A stretch of DNA of 64,000 nucleotides, taken from positions 1-64,000 of the forward strand of contig JANLFY010000011.1 of NCBI GenBank assembly GCA_024653485.1. The letters run 5' to 3'. The translations under genes and the position numbers were made by a program. Position 1 is the first letter of the stretch. The number at the start of each line of letters is the position of its first letter. This document shows positions 15,046-25,089 of this stretch, piece after piece. Under the pieces are notes generated by a model, which saw only the letters and a program-made list of their open reading frames with translations, made no database searches and was not told the DNA's origin. Source of the DNA: Bacillota bacterium. Its GTDB lineage: Bacteria > Bacillota > SHA-98 > UBA4971.

Positions 15046-16482
15046 TCACAACCTTGCTCGCCAACACCTTTGCTCACCTGTCCCGACTCCCAAACGAACT
15101 ACTCTGAACCCAGCTCTGTCCCATTCTTCACCACAGAAGCCCCTCGTGTCAAGGATTAGGCGCTGCCTCATCAACGCAACAACCTTCTCAGGCACAAACT
15201 GGGACCTATATACAGTATGATCAGTCAGCAACACCACAGCGTCTGCACCTCGTATCGCATCTTCCAGGGTATACCCGCTGAATCTCGGTACATAGGGGTC
15301 GTGAACCACGACGTCGTAGCCTGCGGCTCTGATCCTCTCGATCACCTGAAGGGAGGGACTCTCGCGTTCGTCCCCCACATCGGCCTTATACGAAACCCCA
15401 AGAGCAGTCACTTTCTCTGTTTTCCGGCCTAGGGCCTTTGACTCATCCACCATCCCGCAGAAAAGGCTAAGAACATGTAAGGGCATGGCTGAGTTTACCT
15501 GTCTCGCCACACTTATGAGTCGCGCTTTCTCAGGAACCGCCTCTATGAGGAAATATGGATCGACTGCAATGCAATGGCCTCCCACGCCAGGCCCGGGTTT
15601 CAACACATTCACCCTCGGATGGCGATTCGCCAGCGCAATTGTCTGGAATACATTGACCCCGAGTTCTTCACAAATGAGGGCAAACTCGTTAGCCAGCGCT
15701 ATGTTGACGTCCCGGTAAGTGTTCTCCATGAGCTTAACGACTTCGGCGGTGGTAGAGTCAGTGCCAATTACGTTCCCGCGTACGAAGGTACGGTAGAACG
15801 CAACAGCTTGCTCGGTGGACTTGTCGTCAACCCCACCAATAATGCGGTCGTTCTCGATTAGTTCCCGGAGAATATGCCCAGGCAATACGCGTTCCGGCGC
15901 ATGGGCAAGATAGAAGTCCTTCCCGCAAGTGAGGCCGCTCCCTGCCTCCAAGACCTTCCGAACCAGCGTGTTTGTGGTTCCGGGTGAAACTGTGGATTCA
16001 AGAATTACAAGGTTGCCCGGACGAATATACGGTGCGACACCGCATGCCGCTTGTTCAACATACGAGAGATCCGCGCTAAACGTCGGGATGTCATGGTGTT
16101 CGTCTTGTAATGTAAGGTATTGCCCTGGAATACCAGTCTCGCCCCTGGAATCATGACTTGCAGCAGCTACCTGCTCTTTCACCTCGTTGGCCCGGTCGCA
16201 GCCTAGCACAGGTCGACACGGCGTGGGCACCGCAAGAATGAAGACGTCTCCTGGTTCGGCATGCTCAGAGACCCGCAGATGACCGGAGGCGAACGCTTCG
16301 CGGGCGATTTCCGCGAGTCCGTCCTCGTTGAGAATGTGAATTCCACCATGGTTGAGCTTGTCTACGATCTCGCGATTGAGGTCTATCCCCAAGACGTCAT
16401 GACCTGCCTGTGCTACCACGCAAGCTGTGGGAAAGCCAATGTAACCAAGTCCAACTATACACACTTTCACGATGGCATGCAC
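15046..16482 (-). CDS. UDP-N-acetyl-D-mannosamine dehydrogenase-like (nucleotide-sugar 6-dehydrogenase)
   Basis: A 478-aa two-step NAD-dependent oxidase that converts a UDP-hexosamine to its uronic acid, giving an acidic sugar for the polymer. Residues 6-30 form the NAD fold (VCIVGLGYIGFPTACV). VPTPCRP, ESTVSPGTT, HAPERVLPG and KLMENTYRDVNIALANEFA follow. The catalytic cysteine is in GPGVGGHCIAVDPYF, and the C-terminal UDP-binding domain has YKADVGDERESPS. The HAPERVLPG form and the CIAVDPYF loop fit WecC/WbpA-type enzymes rather than UDP-glucose dehydrogenase. A roughly 40-residue insert after residue 90 is longer than usual. No partner 2-epimerase (WecB) is present in the window, so one must be encoded elsewhere or the substrate differs. 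Confidence 0.87.
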   Translation of the reverse strand: MHAIVKVCIVGLGYIGFPTACVVAQAGHDVLGIDLNREIVDKLNHGGIHILNEDGLAEIAREAFASGHLRVSEHAEPGDVFILAVPTPCRPVLGCDRANEVKEQVAAASHDSRGETGIPGQYLTLQDEHHDIPTFSADLSYVEQAACGVAPYIRPGNLVILESTVSPGTTNTLVRKVLEAGSGLTCGKDFYLAHAPERVLPGHILRELIENDRIIGGVDDKSTEQAVAFYRTFVRGNVIGTDSTTAEVVKLMENTYRDVNIALANEFALICEELGVNVFQTIALANRHPRVNVLKPGPGVGGHCIAVDPYFLIEAVPEKARLISVARQVNSAMPLHVLSLFCGMVDESKALGRKTEKVTALGVSYKADVGDERESPSLQVIERIRAAGYDVVVHDPYVPRFSGYTLEDAIRGADAVVLLTDHTVYRSQFVPEKVVALMRQRLILDTRGFCGEEWDRAGFRVVRLGVGTGEQRCWRARL

Positions 16483-16497
16483 CGCCCTTTGCTCGTG

Positions 16498-18654
16498 TCA
16501 AGCGGATGCTGGGCCAGGCCCGCACGAAGGATATTCGCCTATGGGCCACAGACGGCCCAATCCCCAGGTTCTCATGATATCGTCTACTTCGGCAGCGAGC
16601 AACGTAGTCGTCTCTCGGTCCTTTGATAAGGGCTGGATTAGCGTGAAGAACCGCACAGGCCCCTTTACTCTCGCCGTGACACGGTATGACCAGGCTGGAA
16701 GTCTCTCACCGTAGTACAGAGACCACCATCCCCGCATGGGATTTGCCTGCCCCTTTGCCCATGTGCCCGCCACTTCCTGCGTGCAGCCAACCCGAAGAAG
16801 AAGCTTTGTATCCTCAATTGTTGCTACGGCCCCCGTAGGGTTTAGCTCGAGTTCCACATCGCCTACAAGCCAGTGGAGGGTGAATTCATGCTCCGAGTCG
16901 TCTCCGAAGAGATCATCGACAACGAGGAATGCGTCATCTTTCTGCGCACTGAACCTTCTGTGGATAACTGGGCTATAACCAGCATGCTCTCCGATGAAAA
17001 GTTGTGTCAAGCCGATGGTGGAGAATTGGAGAGCCCGTCCTCGCGCCCAATTTGACCACAAGAAACGGCCCCCTTTCCTCATTTGGTCGCGGTCATCTAC
17101 CGTCACCGTGTTATGCGAAGACGTACCTGCGAAGTATTCTAGCCAGCCCCCGCGAGGGTTGTACGAGTAGGTTCCAGCATCAACCAGGAGGTTCTGACCG
17201 TTATACCACAGATCCAGGTGAAGCATGTCTGCTTGATAGGGGCGGTGGCGGTACTCTCCACAGCGTATCATAGCAAAGGCATTCTGCCCCCTCAGGACAT
17301 AATAACCACCAACGGGAAACGAGGCACCACGTCTTGCTATCTGAACGGTCGATGAGTTCTCTGATGTTGATGAAACACAGACAACTCCTTCGCCGTTACG
17401 TTTTCTTTGCTCTGCCGGACCACGAAACCAGGTTGTCTCTTCTAGCCATGGCCCCGGACCGTAAAGACTCTCGCCATCTAGTATCACACTCAGTGCATTC
17501 AACGAAGGCCGGTAGTCCAGGTAGTCACAGGAGGACAGGGGGAAAATGAGAGCCCCATCGTTTGAACCATAGTTAGGGAGCTGCCCGGTTTTCTCGTCTT
17601 GCATACTCCTTAAGAAATGCAGCAACTTTCGGAGACGAGCGATCAACACATTGGGAAACTCCGTCTCATTGACCTGGGCAATCCTTAGACTCCAGCTGAA
17701 AAGCTGCACCACAAACCTCGAGTAATTCGTGGAGTGCATCGAGTAAGAACCATCAGTGCATATCTGCCACAAGGCCTCTCTAACCAAGTGGCTGAACCCC
17801 TTCTTCCGCCACCTCGTCGATTCTTTGAAGAACGGGAAAAGGGTCCCGATAGTGAACATACCGGCAGCCTCGCTCAGGGAATGGTTATTCCTTACGCAAC
17901 GCAAGGCATACCAGTGGTTTCTCTCGATGTGCCATGCATTATACCAGAGGTACTTGAGAAGCAACGCGACCCGCTCTGGCGTCGTTACCCTCAAGCCTCC
18001 AAATGCATAAAGGCCAAAGATCCACGCAAAGCTTCTTATGGCTATCTCCTGGCCACACCGCCAGTTAGGCCCATACTCCGGCGGATTAGCTTGTACCCAT
18101 GACTCAAGATGGTTCCAGAATCCGTCGGCATAGCGTTCGTCTCCGGTCAGAGCATAGGCCCTTGCCAAGTAGTAGACATGAGAGAAACGCGAAGCCTCCC
18201 AGACGTATTTGATGTCGCCCAACTCCGCGGACAAATCGGGGACAAGCGACCAGTGAGTGTCTCCTGGGTAGCGGATGCCATCGACAGGATTCATGAGCCA
18301 GTCTGGAGGGTCACCCAGATCCGCCCACCACCGGCTAAAGAAGAGAAACCTACCCTCCAGCGCAGCATTTGCAACCTCTACGACCCTGTGTGGGTCAGCT
18401 ATTGCTTCTCTGTAGCCCGACAAGTCAGGGTCAAGGAAGAAGTGCGAATCGGCATTCTGCCATTTCTCAAGAAGGTAAGCGTCTAGGTCAGCCGGTGCCA
18501 CCCCAAACGACCTCGAAAGCAACCCGTCAACGGACGTAGGCTTAAACCGCCTGCATATTAGGCCGCTTCGAACCTCGCCCTCATATAGAGCCCGCCAGGC
18601 AAACCAGGTGGGACCCATTTCCCTAATTAGGCGCAACATGTCGCGGTCATACAT
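16498..18654 (-). CDS. Heparinase II/III-like polysaccharide lyase
   Basis: A 718-aa protein with an alpha-toroid N-terminal half (YVWEASRFSHVYYLARAY, RNHWYALRCVRNNHSLSEAA with the Asn-His catalytic-type motif) and a beta-sandwich heparinase_II_III C-terminal half (YRHRPYQADMLHLDLW, LLVDAGTYSYN, GTSSHNTVTVDDRDQM). Such lyases cut uronic-acid polymers by beta-elimination. No signal peptide is evident. Within exopolysaccharide loci these proteins are thought to trim or recycle the polymer, which fits the neighbouring uronic-acid-forming dehydrogenase 15 nt away. An alternative start at residue 6 is possible. Confidence 0.85.
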   Translation of the reverse strand: MYDRDMLRLIREMGPTWFAWRALYEGEVRSGLICRRFKPTSVDGLLSRSFGVAPADLDAYLLEKWQNADSHFFLDPDLSGYREAIADPHRVVEVANAALEGRFLFFSRWWADLGDPPDWLMNPVDGIRYPGDTHWSLVPDLSAELGDIKYVWEASRFSHVYYLARAYALTGDERYADGFWNHLESWVQANPPEYGPNWRCGQEIAIRSFAWIFGLYAFGGLRVTTPERVALLLKYLWYNAWHIERNHWYALRCVRNNHSLSEAAGMFTIGTLFPFFKESTRWRKKGFSHLVREALWQICTDGSYSMHSTNYSRFVVQLFSWSLRIAQVNETEFPNVLIARLRKLLHFLRSMQDEKTGQLPNYGSNDGALIFPLSSCDYLDYRPSLNALSVILDGESLYGPGPWLEETTWFRGPAEQRKRNGEGVVCVSSTSENSSTVQIARRGASFPVGGYYVLRGQNAFAMIRCGEYRHRPYQADMLHLDLWYNGQNLLVDAGTYSYNPRGGWLEYFAGTSSHNTVTVDDRDQMRKGGRFLWSNWARGRALQFSTIGLTQLFIGEHAGYSPVIHRRFSAQKDDAFLVVDDLFGDDSEHEFTLHWLVGDVELELNPTGAVATIEDTKLLLRVGCTQEVAGTWAKGQANPMRGWWSLYYGERLPAWSYRVTARVKGPVRFFTLIQPLSKDRETTTLLAAEVDDIMRTWGLGRLWPIGEYPSCGPGPASA

Positions 18655-18770
18655 TCGGCATCATCAACCCAAACCGAAAAGCCGTCTTCTTAGTCCGGGA
18701 TCACCGCTCAACAGTCTCTGATTCTCGCGTTTGTCACGCAAGGCCTCGCACCCTTTGCCCTACGGCATCC

Positions 18771-20243
18771 TCAATTCTGCTGGCTCACAGCCAGTGGAGA
18801 CCCTTCGCGTGTCCCACGCCTCGTGCCGTCGCCACCATAAGGTACTTCATCGCCAGTTCCGAGTGAAATCCCGTGATACCACGGTACGTTCACGAATAAA
18901 GATACAATTACCCACATCACCCCTACGGGAAGTACCTTTCCAATCAGGCATTCCTTTACAAAGCCGCTCAGGCTCCCTCTAATAAGAGAGACCAATGAAG
19001 GCAGAAACAAACAATAAATGACCGCACCCAATTCGGACCGCAGCAAGTATCTCCTTGCGAAGCCTAACAGCAGCCCGAGTACAAACATGTGAAGCACAAC
19101 GCCTATAAGTCCGAAGTTCAAATAACCTTCTGCAACGGTGAAAAAAGCATAGCCACCTCCGCGAGCATACACATCAGGGTAAAGAGTGGATACGTACCAT
19201 TCTGTCGGTGATAGCGGTCGCACGTTACCAAGAACCTTCAAAGGAATCTGTTGGAAGAGAATCTCTATATAAGATCTCCCCAGCCAAAAAGGGTAGTCCT
19301 GCGGTACATGTTCAATCACGTCGTCGAGAATTCTGAACGCGTATCCAAACTCCATCCTCCCCGGGTCAAGCCAACTCCACGAAAAAGATCTCACTACCAT
19401 ATCGAGCTCTACAGAGCCAAGGAAACGTCCACCGAGAAGTCCTCGAATGTAGCCAAATGAAGCAATCCCCACCCACAGAACAGGGAGCACAAACGTCAAT
19501 CTGCGCCAATTGAAGCGGTAAACGAAGATGTAGTAAGCAGCCACCGAGGATAGCAAGAGCGATAGGAATAACCTCCGCCTAGCGGAGAGCAGTTCCAGAA
19601 AGAAGACGCACGCGATGACTAGTATGGAAAGCAACACTCGTGAGCGTGGAGACCTTGAGTTAGCGGAACTGCAGAATATCAGAGCAACACCAGGAAGTGT
19701 AAGACCTCGCCAAAGCGTGACGAAGCCTAGACCTCTTTCCACAAGGTAACGTTCCGAATAAGGCATCTGGAAATACGCAAAACCCCCGCCTGCCTCACTG
19801 AAGACGACAAAGTACGACGCAATTCCTAGCAGTGACATGAGAACACCTGCGTAGAGAAGAAGCTGATACTTCTGTCTAGAACCAGAACGCTTCGGTATCT
19901 CCGCTCTGGCACTTCTCACACAAGCGCAACCCGCAAGACAAGCAAGTAGGCCTATCGCTGCAACGAATGCCGTATAATATGATAACTCAGACCATCTGCC
20001 CTGCCTCGCAAGCGAGAGAGGATATGAGAACGAATACAAACAAAGACCCACCGGGAAGAAGGCCTTAACATCGAGAGGGCCTAACCGGGAAATCAACGCC
20101 TGGCGCACGGAAAAGACCGCCGTGACCGCTATACAGGTCACAATTACCGTGCTGACGACAACACTTTCGCTAGCAGCAGCAACCACAGAGCCGACGCCTA
20201 CTGCCAGACCTAATGCAACACCTAATAGAGCCCAATGTCTCAT
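18771..20243 (-). CDS. Oligosaccharide repeat-unit polymerase (Wzy-like)
   Basis: A 490-aa integral membrane protein with about 11-13 hydrophobic helices, starting with MRHWALLGVALGLAVGVG. A large extracytoplasmic loop between late helices (about residues 280-350) contains WYVSTLYPDVYARGGGYAF and then TVAEGYLNFGLIG; the E-G-Y-x-N-F/G signature is typical of O-antigen/EPS polymerases. It would join lipid-linked repeats at the outer face of the membrane. Sequence conservation in this class is low, so the call rests on topology, the loop motif and locus context. Confidence 0.8.
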   Translation of the reverse strand: MRHWALLGVALGLAVGVGSVVAAASESVVVSTVIVTCIAVTAVFSVRQALISRLGPLDVKAFFPVGLCLYSFSYPLSLARQGRWSELSYYTAFVAAIGLLACLAGCACVRSARAEIPKRSGSRQKYQLLLYAGVLMSLLGIASYFVVFSEAGGGFAYFQMPYSERYLVERGLGFVTLWRGLTLPGVALIFCSSANSRSPRSRVLLSILVIACVFFLELLSARRRLFLSLLLSSVAAYYIFVYRFNWRRLTFVLPVLWVGIASFGYIRGLLGGRFLGSVELDMVVRSFSWSWLDPGRMEFGYAFRILDDVIEHVPQDYPFWLGRSYIEILFQQIPLKVLGNVRPLSPTEWYVSTLYPDVYARGGGYAFFTVAEGYLNFGLIGVVLHMFVLGLLLGFARRYLLRSELGAVIYCLFLPSLVSLIRGSLSGFVKECLIGKVLPVGVMWVIVSLFVNVPWYHGISLGTGDEVPYGGDGTRRGTREGSPLAVSQQN

Positions 20244-20319
20244 ACCCAGGTCGTACCTACCATCAATCAGAATGACAGGTTCAGTGTACCTATCGGAGGC
20301 AAGACCTCGCTACCCGTGC

Positions 20320-21579
20320 TTATGGACTAAGATTCTGCAAGTTCATAGCATTAGCCAGGCACTCGCGCATTCGAAGTCTCTCATGATCTATGCGCTTTGC
20401 AACATCCATAAGTGCCTTTCTTGAAAACGCTATGAGCTCGTCAATATCAAGCAGTTGATTGTGCCGTAGGTCTCGAAAATCGAAGCATAGCCTACGTAGC
20501 CCTAGATCGTCAAAGGTGCCCGGCATCTTGGACCCCCACGCTGTTCTGTAGATACCTATCGCTGGTGTCCCAGCTGAAAGAGAGAGAATCGCCGCGTGCA
20601 GTCTGAACGCTATCGTGCAATACGCGCGTTGATAAATCCCCCTCAGAACCAGTGGATTGAGCTCTTCGATTATCGGGACTTCAACACCCAGGTATCTACC
20701 CTGCCTTGCACTGGCCTCACTAATCCTCTTGTCTTGAAGCGTCTGCACAACCAACACAGGTTGCAGGCCCATAGCCCTCAGCTTCAGGAACAAATCGCCC
20801 ACAAGCTCCGTGGTTTCCCTTCTATCTCTGTCAGGCAGTTCATTCTGATCGCCAAGAGAACTAGCACGCAATACCACAGGAACAAACTCACCTATGCGGA
20901 GCTTAGAACTCGCCAATATGCTCATGGCAGCCTCGTGGTCTGTTCTCTGGATAAAGAAGGCTAGATCTGGGAAGACACACTGGCTTGAACCACCCAGTTC
21001 AACCGTCCTACTTGACACTGACTCTCTAAAAAAGCAAAACCGTGCTTCTCTCAAGAAAGACTCTATCGTTTCTCTACCTGCTCGATTAGCTAGATCCGGG
21101 ATAGACTGGGGAAGGAAACCATATGGCTTGTCAAATGCCTTGGCGCAGGCAATTGGATAGAGAATGCCCCGCAATCGTAGGTTATCTTTGAGACTTCTGG
21201 AGAAAAGAAGATTGCCCCCGTTGAACACAACGTAGTCGGCCGAACGTATTGCCTTAAGAACGGCGTTATCTCCTGTGAGGGGACAATCTATGCTGGGAAA
21301 GAATAGCAGCGATCCCTTTAAGAAGCCGATTGCCTGGCGAATCAATGATTGGGAATGCCTATCATAATCGACAGGAAAAGGCAGCATGCCGACAGACGAG
21401 TAGGCCGATCTCATGTACCGTACCGTAGCACTGTAGCCTGGGTGATGCTCCGAGAATCGGCTGATGCCCACTATTCTAACATCCCCCAATGACTGCAGGA
21501 CATCAACTGCACCGCAATTCAGCGCCATATCCCCCGCGTTGTTCGGCCCATAAATGTAGACGATGACTATCTGAGTCAT
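20320..21579 (-). CDS. Polysaccharide pyruvyl transferase
   Basis: A 419-aa protein of the polysaccharide pyruvyl transferase/CsaB family. It begins IVYIYGPNNAGDMALNCGA and contains DYVVFNGGNLLFS and ACTIAFRLHAAILSLSAGTP-like sequence (CTIAFRLHAAILSLSAGTP), the conserved xxRLHAxI loop. It would add pyruvate ketals from phosphoenolpyruvate to sugar residues, making the polymer more acidic; some members are instead glycosyltransferase-like. It lies 16 nt upstream-to-downstream from the next glycosyltransferase gene. A separate decayed member of this family is present at 41.1 kb. Confidence 0.85.
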   Translation of the reverse strand: MTQIVIVYIYGPNNAGDMALNCGAVDVLQSLGDVRIVGISRFSEHHPGYSATVRYMRSAYSSVGMLPFPVDYDRHSQSLIRQAIGFLKGSLLFFPSIDCPLTGDNAVLKAIRSADYVVFNGGNLLFSRSLKDNLRLRGILYPIACAKAFDKPYGFLPQSIPDLANRAGRETIESFLREARFCFFRESVSSRTVELGGSSQCVFPDLAFFIQRTDHEAAMSILASSKLRIGEFVPVVLRASSLGDQNELPDRDRRETTELVGDLFLKLRAMGLQPVLVVQTLQDKRISEASARQGRYLGVEVPIIEELNPLVLRGIYQRAYCTIAFRLHAAILSLSAGTPAIGIYRTAWGSKMPGTFDDLGLRRLCFDFRDLRHNQLLDIDELIAFSRKALMDVAKRIDHERLRMRECLANAMNLQNLSP

Positions 21580-21595
21580 GGGAATACCTTACCTT

Positions 21596-22717
21596 TCAGG
21601 GTCTCAATAAGGACATATAAATCTGCGCATACTTCTCAGCAACAACGAAAGGATCATAAGATCGAGCATAGGTAACCCTAGCTGATTCAGCGATACGTTC
21701 ATACAGGGCTTTGTCTGTCAGCAGTTCTCGAACGGCTCTTGCATAGAGTATCGGATCATGCTCTCTGACGACCAGAGAGTCTTCTTTGTCCTTGACGAGA
21801 TCAGCCATTGGTGCAATTGCTGACATGACGACTGGCCTACCGAGCATGTAGCTTTCCACCAAGAGATTCGGTAACGCTTCATGGAGCGTCGGGAATAGTA
21901 CCAGGTCTGCCGCAGCTAGGTAGTCTTCCGGTCTCTCTTGCAAGCCCGCAAACACAATGAGCTTGTCAACAGACAGTTGAACAGCCAACTTCTGTAAGGA
22001 ACTGACATAAGCCTCTGGCCCAGTCCCCACGATGACCCCGCCCACTCGATAGGACATGTCCCGTAGAACAGATAACGTCCTAACAAATACGTCCAGCTGC
22101 TTCGACCGGATCAAACGCCCAGCATATACGACAAGATGATCACACCGCGTCTCCCCTAGTAGATCTCTTCGGAGTCGCGCTACCGAAGGCTGATCTATCG
22201 TTTTCTTCGGTATAACATTGGGCACGATGGACCACGTGCGCGGCGTGAACCCAACCTTCGTAATATAGTAGTCGGCCTGATATCGTGTGAGAAACGTCGC
22301 GTGGTCCACCCGATTACTCAGCCAGGATAGTGCGAATCTAGATAGTATGCGAAACCTTGGTGGCGACGTTCTGTGCACAGTGACAACCACTTTGAACGGC
22401 TTGTCACTCCTTTGCAGAAATGTGGCGAGCATGCCTGTGTACAAACCCATTGCGTGAACTATATCTGGTTTGTATTCGGTAATAGCGTTTCTGAGTCCTC
22501 CATAGAACGCATAGCTGAAAGGCTGCATGCCGTCATTGGGAAAGGAGCGGACCCCTGCCCCCGCACCATTCTCCCGGCTGTGACTAGGTCCATACACAGC
22601 AACGTCTGAAAAACGTGATTCCCCTACCAATGCTTCCGCAAGGTTCCTTGTCGCTCTCAACCCGCCACCCGGAACACTTCTGGCTTCCACCAAGTAAAGC
22701 ACTCTTGCACGAAGCAT
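21596..22717 (-). CDS. Glycosyltransferase family 4
   Basis: A 373-aa GT-B glycosyltransferase, first gene of the minus-strand polysaccharide locus. N-terminal domain: VLYLVEARSVPGGGLRATRN, DIVHAMGLYTG. C-terminal donor domain: LVVYAGRLIRSKQLDVFVRT, and the EX7E-like LFPTLHEALPNLLVESYMLG. It likely adds one sugar of the repeat, donor unknown. The ATG at 22717 puts the first beta-strand at the N-terminus as usual. It shares no obvious close similarity with the other GT4 in the locus beyond the fold. Confidence 0.87.
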   Translation of the reverse strand: MLRARVLYLVEARSVPGGGLRATRNLAEALVGESRFSDVAVYGPSHSRENGAGAGVRSFPNDGMQPFSYAFYGGLRNAITEYKPDIVHAMGLYTGMLATFLQRSDKPFKVVVTVHRTSPPRFRILSRFALSWLSNRVDHATFLTRYQADYYITKVGFTPRTWSIVPNVIPKKTIDQPSVARLRRDLLGETRCDHLVVYAGRLIRSKQLDVFVRTLSVLRDMSYRVGGVIVGTGPEAYVSSLQKLAVQLSVDKLIVFAGLQERPEDYLAAADLVLFPTLHEALPNLLVESYMLGRPVVMSAIAPMADLVKDKEDSLVVREHDPILYARAVRELLTDKALYERIAESARVTYARSYDPFVVAEKYAQIYMSLLRP

Positions 22718-23885
22718 CCTTCGGCATCACCGCTTTCTCATTGCACCAACTTTGCCAGCTATTGACTAGTCCTACCGCCATTCTGCGAGTGTGCTAGATT
22801 ACGACGGACTCGCAGTTCATCTTGAGAAGCAGTATAGAGAGTATCAACAGCTTGGTACCCTAAGATTGGGGGAATCCCAACGGCACGCCTACGCTACACC
22901 CTAGTCGGCGAATTCAGTGCCACCCCTGCCACTCTAGCGAGCCCATCAATCAGATGCGTTTGCCACATCGGCCAGCGCCGTCTGTTCAAGCCTGTCACTC
23001 AAGTCCGTCGCGGCAACTCAACCGGCGCGTTACAACTACGCTAAAGGCCTGACTGATCGCCCACGCAACCATCCTAGTGGATTCCAGCAAGAGGCACATC
23101 AGTTCTGGACCAAGAAACACATTCCGCCGTGTGCGACACTACCGCAGCCCGCCCGACTCAATCTCATGCATACGTGAATGCGCACGCATCCCGGACCACG
23201 TGGTCACTCGACAGTATGACCATGAGAACGTCCCTGATGCGCCGCCCCACATAGATCGCGGCATAAGGTCGTAGCATACAGTGCAGGGACCGGGCCGCCG
23301 CTTACCAGCTTTGTGATACGGCTCTCACGCTGAATGGCCGGGAGCCGCCAGAGGACAAGCTGATTATAGTTGGATCCGGTTATTAAATGCACGCCATTTA
23401 CATCGTTCGTGACCTTCAGCACCAGTTCAAAGGCTTGGTGGCCAGGCGCCCCGTCTCGCCCAGCCGCACAGATTGCCTGGTCATTGGACCAGCATTGCTA
23501 CGTCAAAACCTCGCCTTTCCCTCCCGCCATGATTACTGCGACGGTGCGCGGAAGGGAGCCATTCATAATCGAAAAGCTCGGATCATGAGGCTAGGTCCGG
23601 TGCTGCCCCGGTCACGCGAGGTATCGTCTCCTCATTCCTGCCTCCTCAGCCCCCCAAGCCAGCGTGGCATCGCAGAAGCGGCTGAATGGATGCGCAATAC
23701 GTGCGCGTCCTTCCCAGCGCGCACCTCAGGCCGTTGTGAGCAGTCTCGATCTTAATCTCTCCCGTCGTGCCGAAACTTCTTCCCTCGAGCTGCCAAACAA
23801 TGGACAGCCGAGTGGGTCAACCTGTCCCGGTGTTTTCGGTGTCCTCCCCGGTACGGGGTGACAAAAGGCGCGCCACTAGGTCGGC
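22718..23885. other. Gene-poor stretch upstream of the polysaccharide locus
   Basis: About 1.17 kb in which I find no recognisable protein, RNA or repeat. The promoter of the locus should lie here, but no convincing -35/-10 pair stands out on the minus strand. It may be the debris of lost genes. Confidence 0.45.
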
Positions 23886-24936
23886 TCAGCACACGCGCAC
23901 GTAGTCGCACCCGCCGCACGCTTGCCCGCTACGGGCCACGAACGAAGCGCTCCGGATCCCGTGGATCCACCGGCGCATGTCCTCCTGGAACCGCGCAAGT
24001 TCGCGCCGGTCGTCCTCCACCGGTATAGCCGCGCCGTCCTCGGAGTCGAGGTCGTGGATGGCGAGGCGCACGGGGTTGAGGCCGAGCGTCCTCGCCGCCT
24101 CGGCGAAAAGGCGCAGCTGGTTCCGGTGTTGCGCGAGCGGCGGGCGGCTCTCGGAAGTCTTTATGTCGACTATTTCGACCCCTGATGGATCTTGTCCTGC
24201 TTCTCCCTCGTCCCCCCACAACAAAAGAACGATCCTGCCGCGCAGGCGCGCCTTCCAGGGGGATCTCGAAGCGGCGCTCGACCTCCGGCGTCCGCGCGAT
24301 GTCCGCTGCGTGCCTCCTTACGTAGCTCACAAGGCGCCCCTTCAGGGCGTGAAGCATGGCCTTGTACTGAGCGCGTCCCCCGAACGGGAGGTAGAAGCAT
24401 TCCTCCAGGAGTGCGGCCGCCTCGCTTGCCGAAGGCACGGCGCCCAGCCTTGCACTCCGCGCCATCTCGCACAGCACGTGGTGGGCGACCTTGCCGAAGC
24501 CCAGCGCGGGGGTGATGGGGGGCGCAAAGCCGCACACGTAGCGCAGGTAGTACTTGCGCGGGTACTCGCTATGGACGAGGAGCTGTCCGCCTTGACACCT
24601 CCGCATAAACTCAATAACGGTGACCCCTGCAAAGGAGCCATCAATGAGGTTATGCCTGATTAAGAAGCCTTCTTCGGGTTCCTCACAGTACGATTCTCTG
24701 GACGCCCCGAAAGACACGTACAGAACCTCAAACCTCCTGTCGTAGTCATACGATATCTCATTTCCGACGCGGTTTCTCATATCGAAGACCCCAGACGCGT
24801 CGCTCTCAGATAGTCCGCGAATCAGCCAGCCCGATACAACCAACCCTGATGACGGGTCCGGGAACTCTACAATCACCTTCGTCGCCAATTCCGAGAACCC
24901 CCTGGCACTGAATTGAGTGTATTCCGAGCATATCAC
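23886..24936 (-). pseudogene. Decayed UvrD-type helicase/PD-(D/E)XK nuclease, C-terminal part
   Basis: Two frames together make the C-terminal part of a RecB-like nuclease. The first (from 24936) has RRFEVLYVSFGASRE, resembling the last UvrD helicase motif (LLYVAFTRARE), and YPRKYYLRYVCGF with GFGKVAHHVLCEM, the usual start of the nuclease domain. Near 24255 a one-base frameshift moves the reading to a second frame with GRIVLLLWGDEG and the active-site VEIVDIKTSE. This ends in CGGCDYVRVC, whose cysteines would bind an iron-sulphur cluster. The aspartate expected in GRID is valine. The helicase ATPase domains are missing altogether. I read this as a pseudogene of a DNA-repair or defence nuclease. 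Confidence 0.6.
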
Positions 24937-25089
24937 TCCCCGGTCGGGAATGGCTTTATGGTAGTGCAGAGTCTACGGGGGTCTCCTTGCTCCGCGCCCT
25001 GCATAGGCAGTCCAGGTAACCACCTTCCTACTTCTCCCGCAGGACGCCTGGACTGGGCAGGCCCTGCATGCGGCCCGCTTTCCGGCGTC

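Noticed and set aside
22800-22870. Minus-strand promoter (TTGATA and TATACT) for the polysaccharide locus
   Set aside because: The hexamers overlap and cannot be spaced correctly, so they do not form a usable pair.
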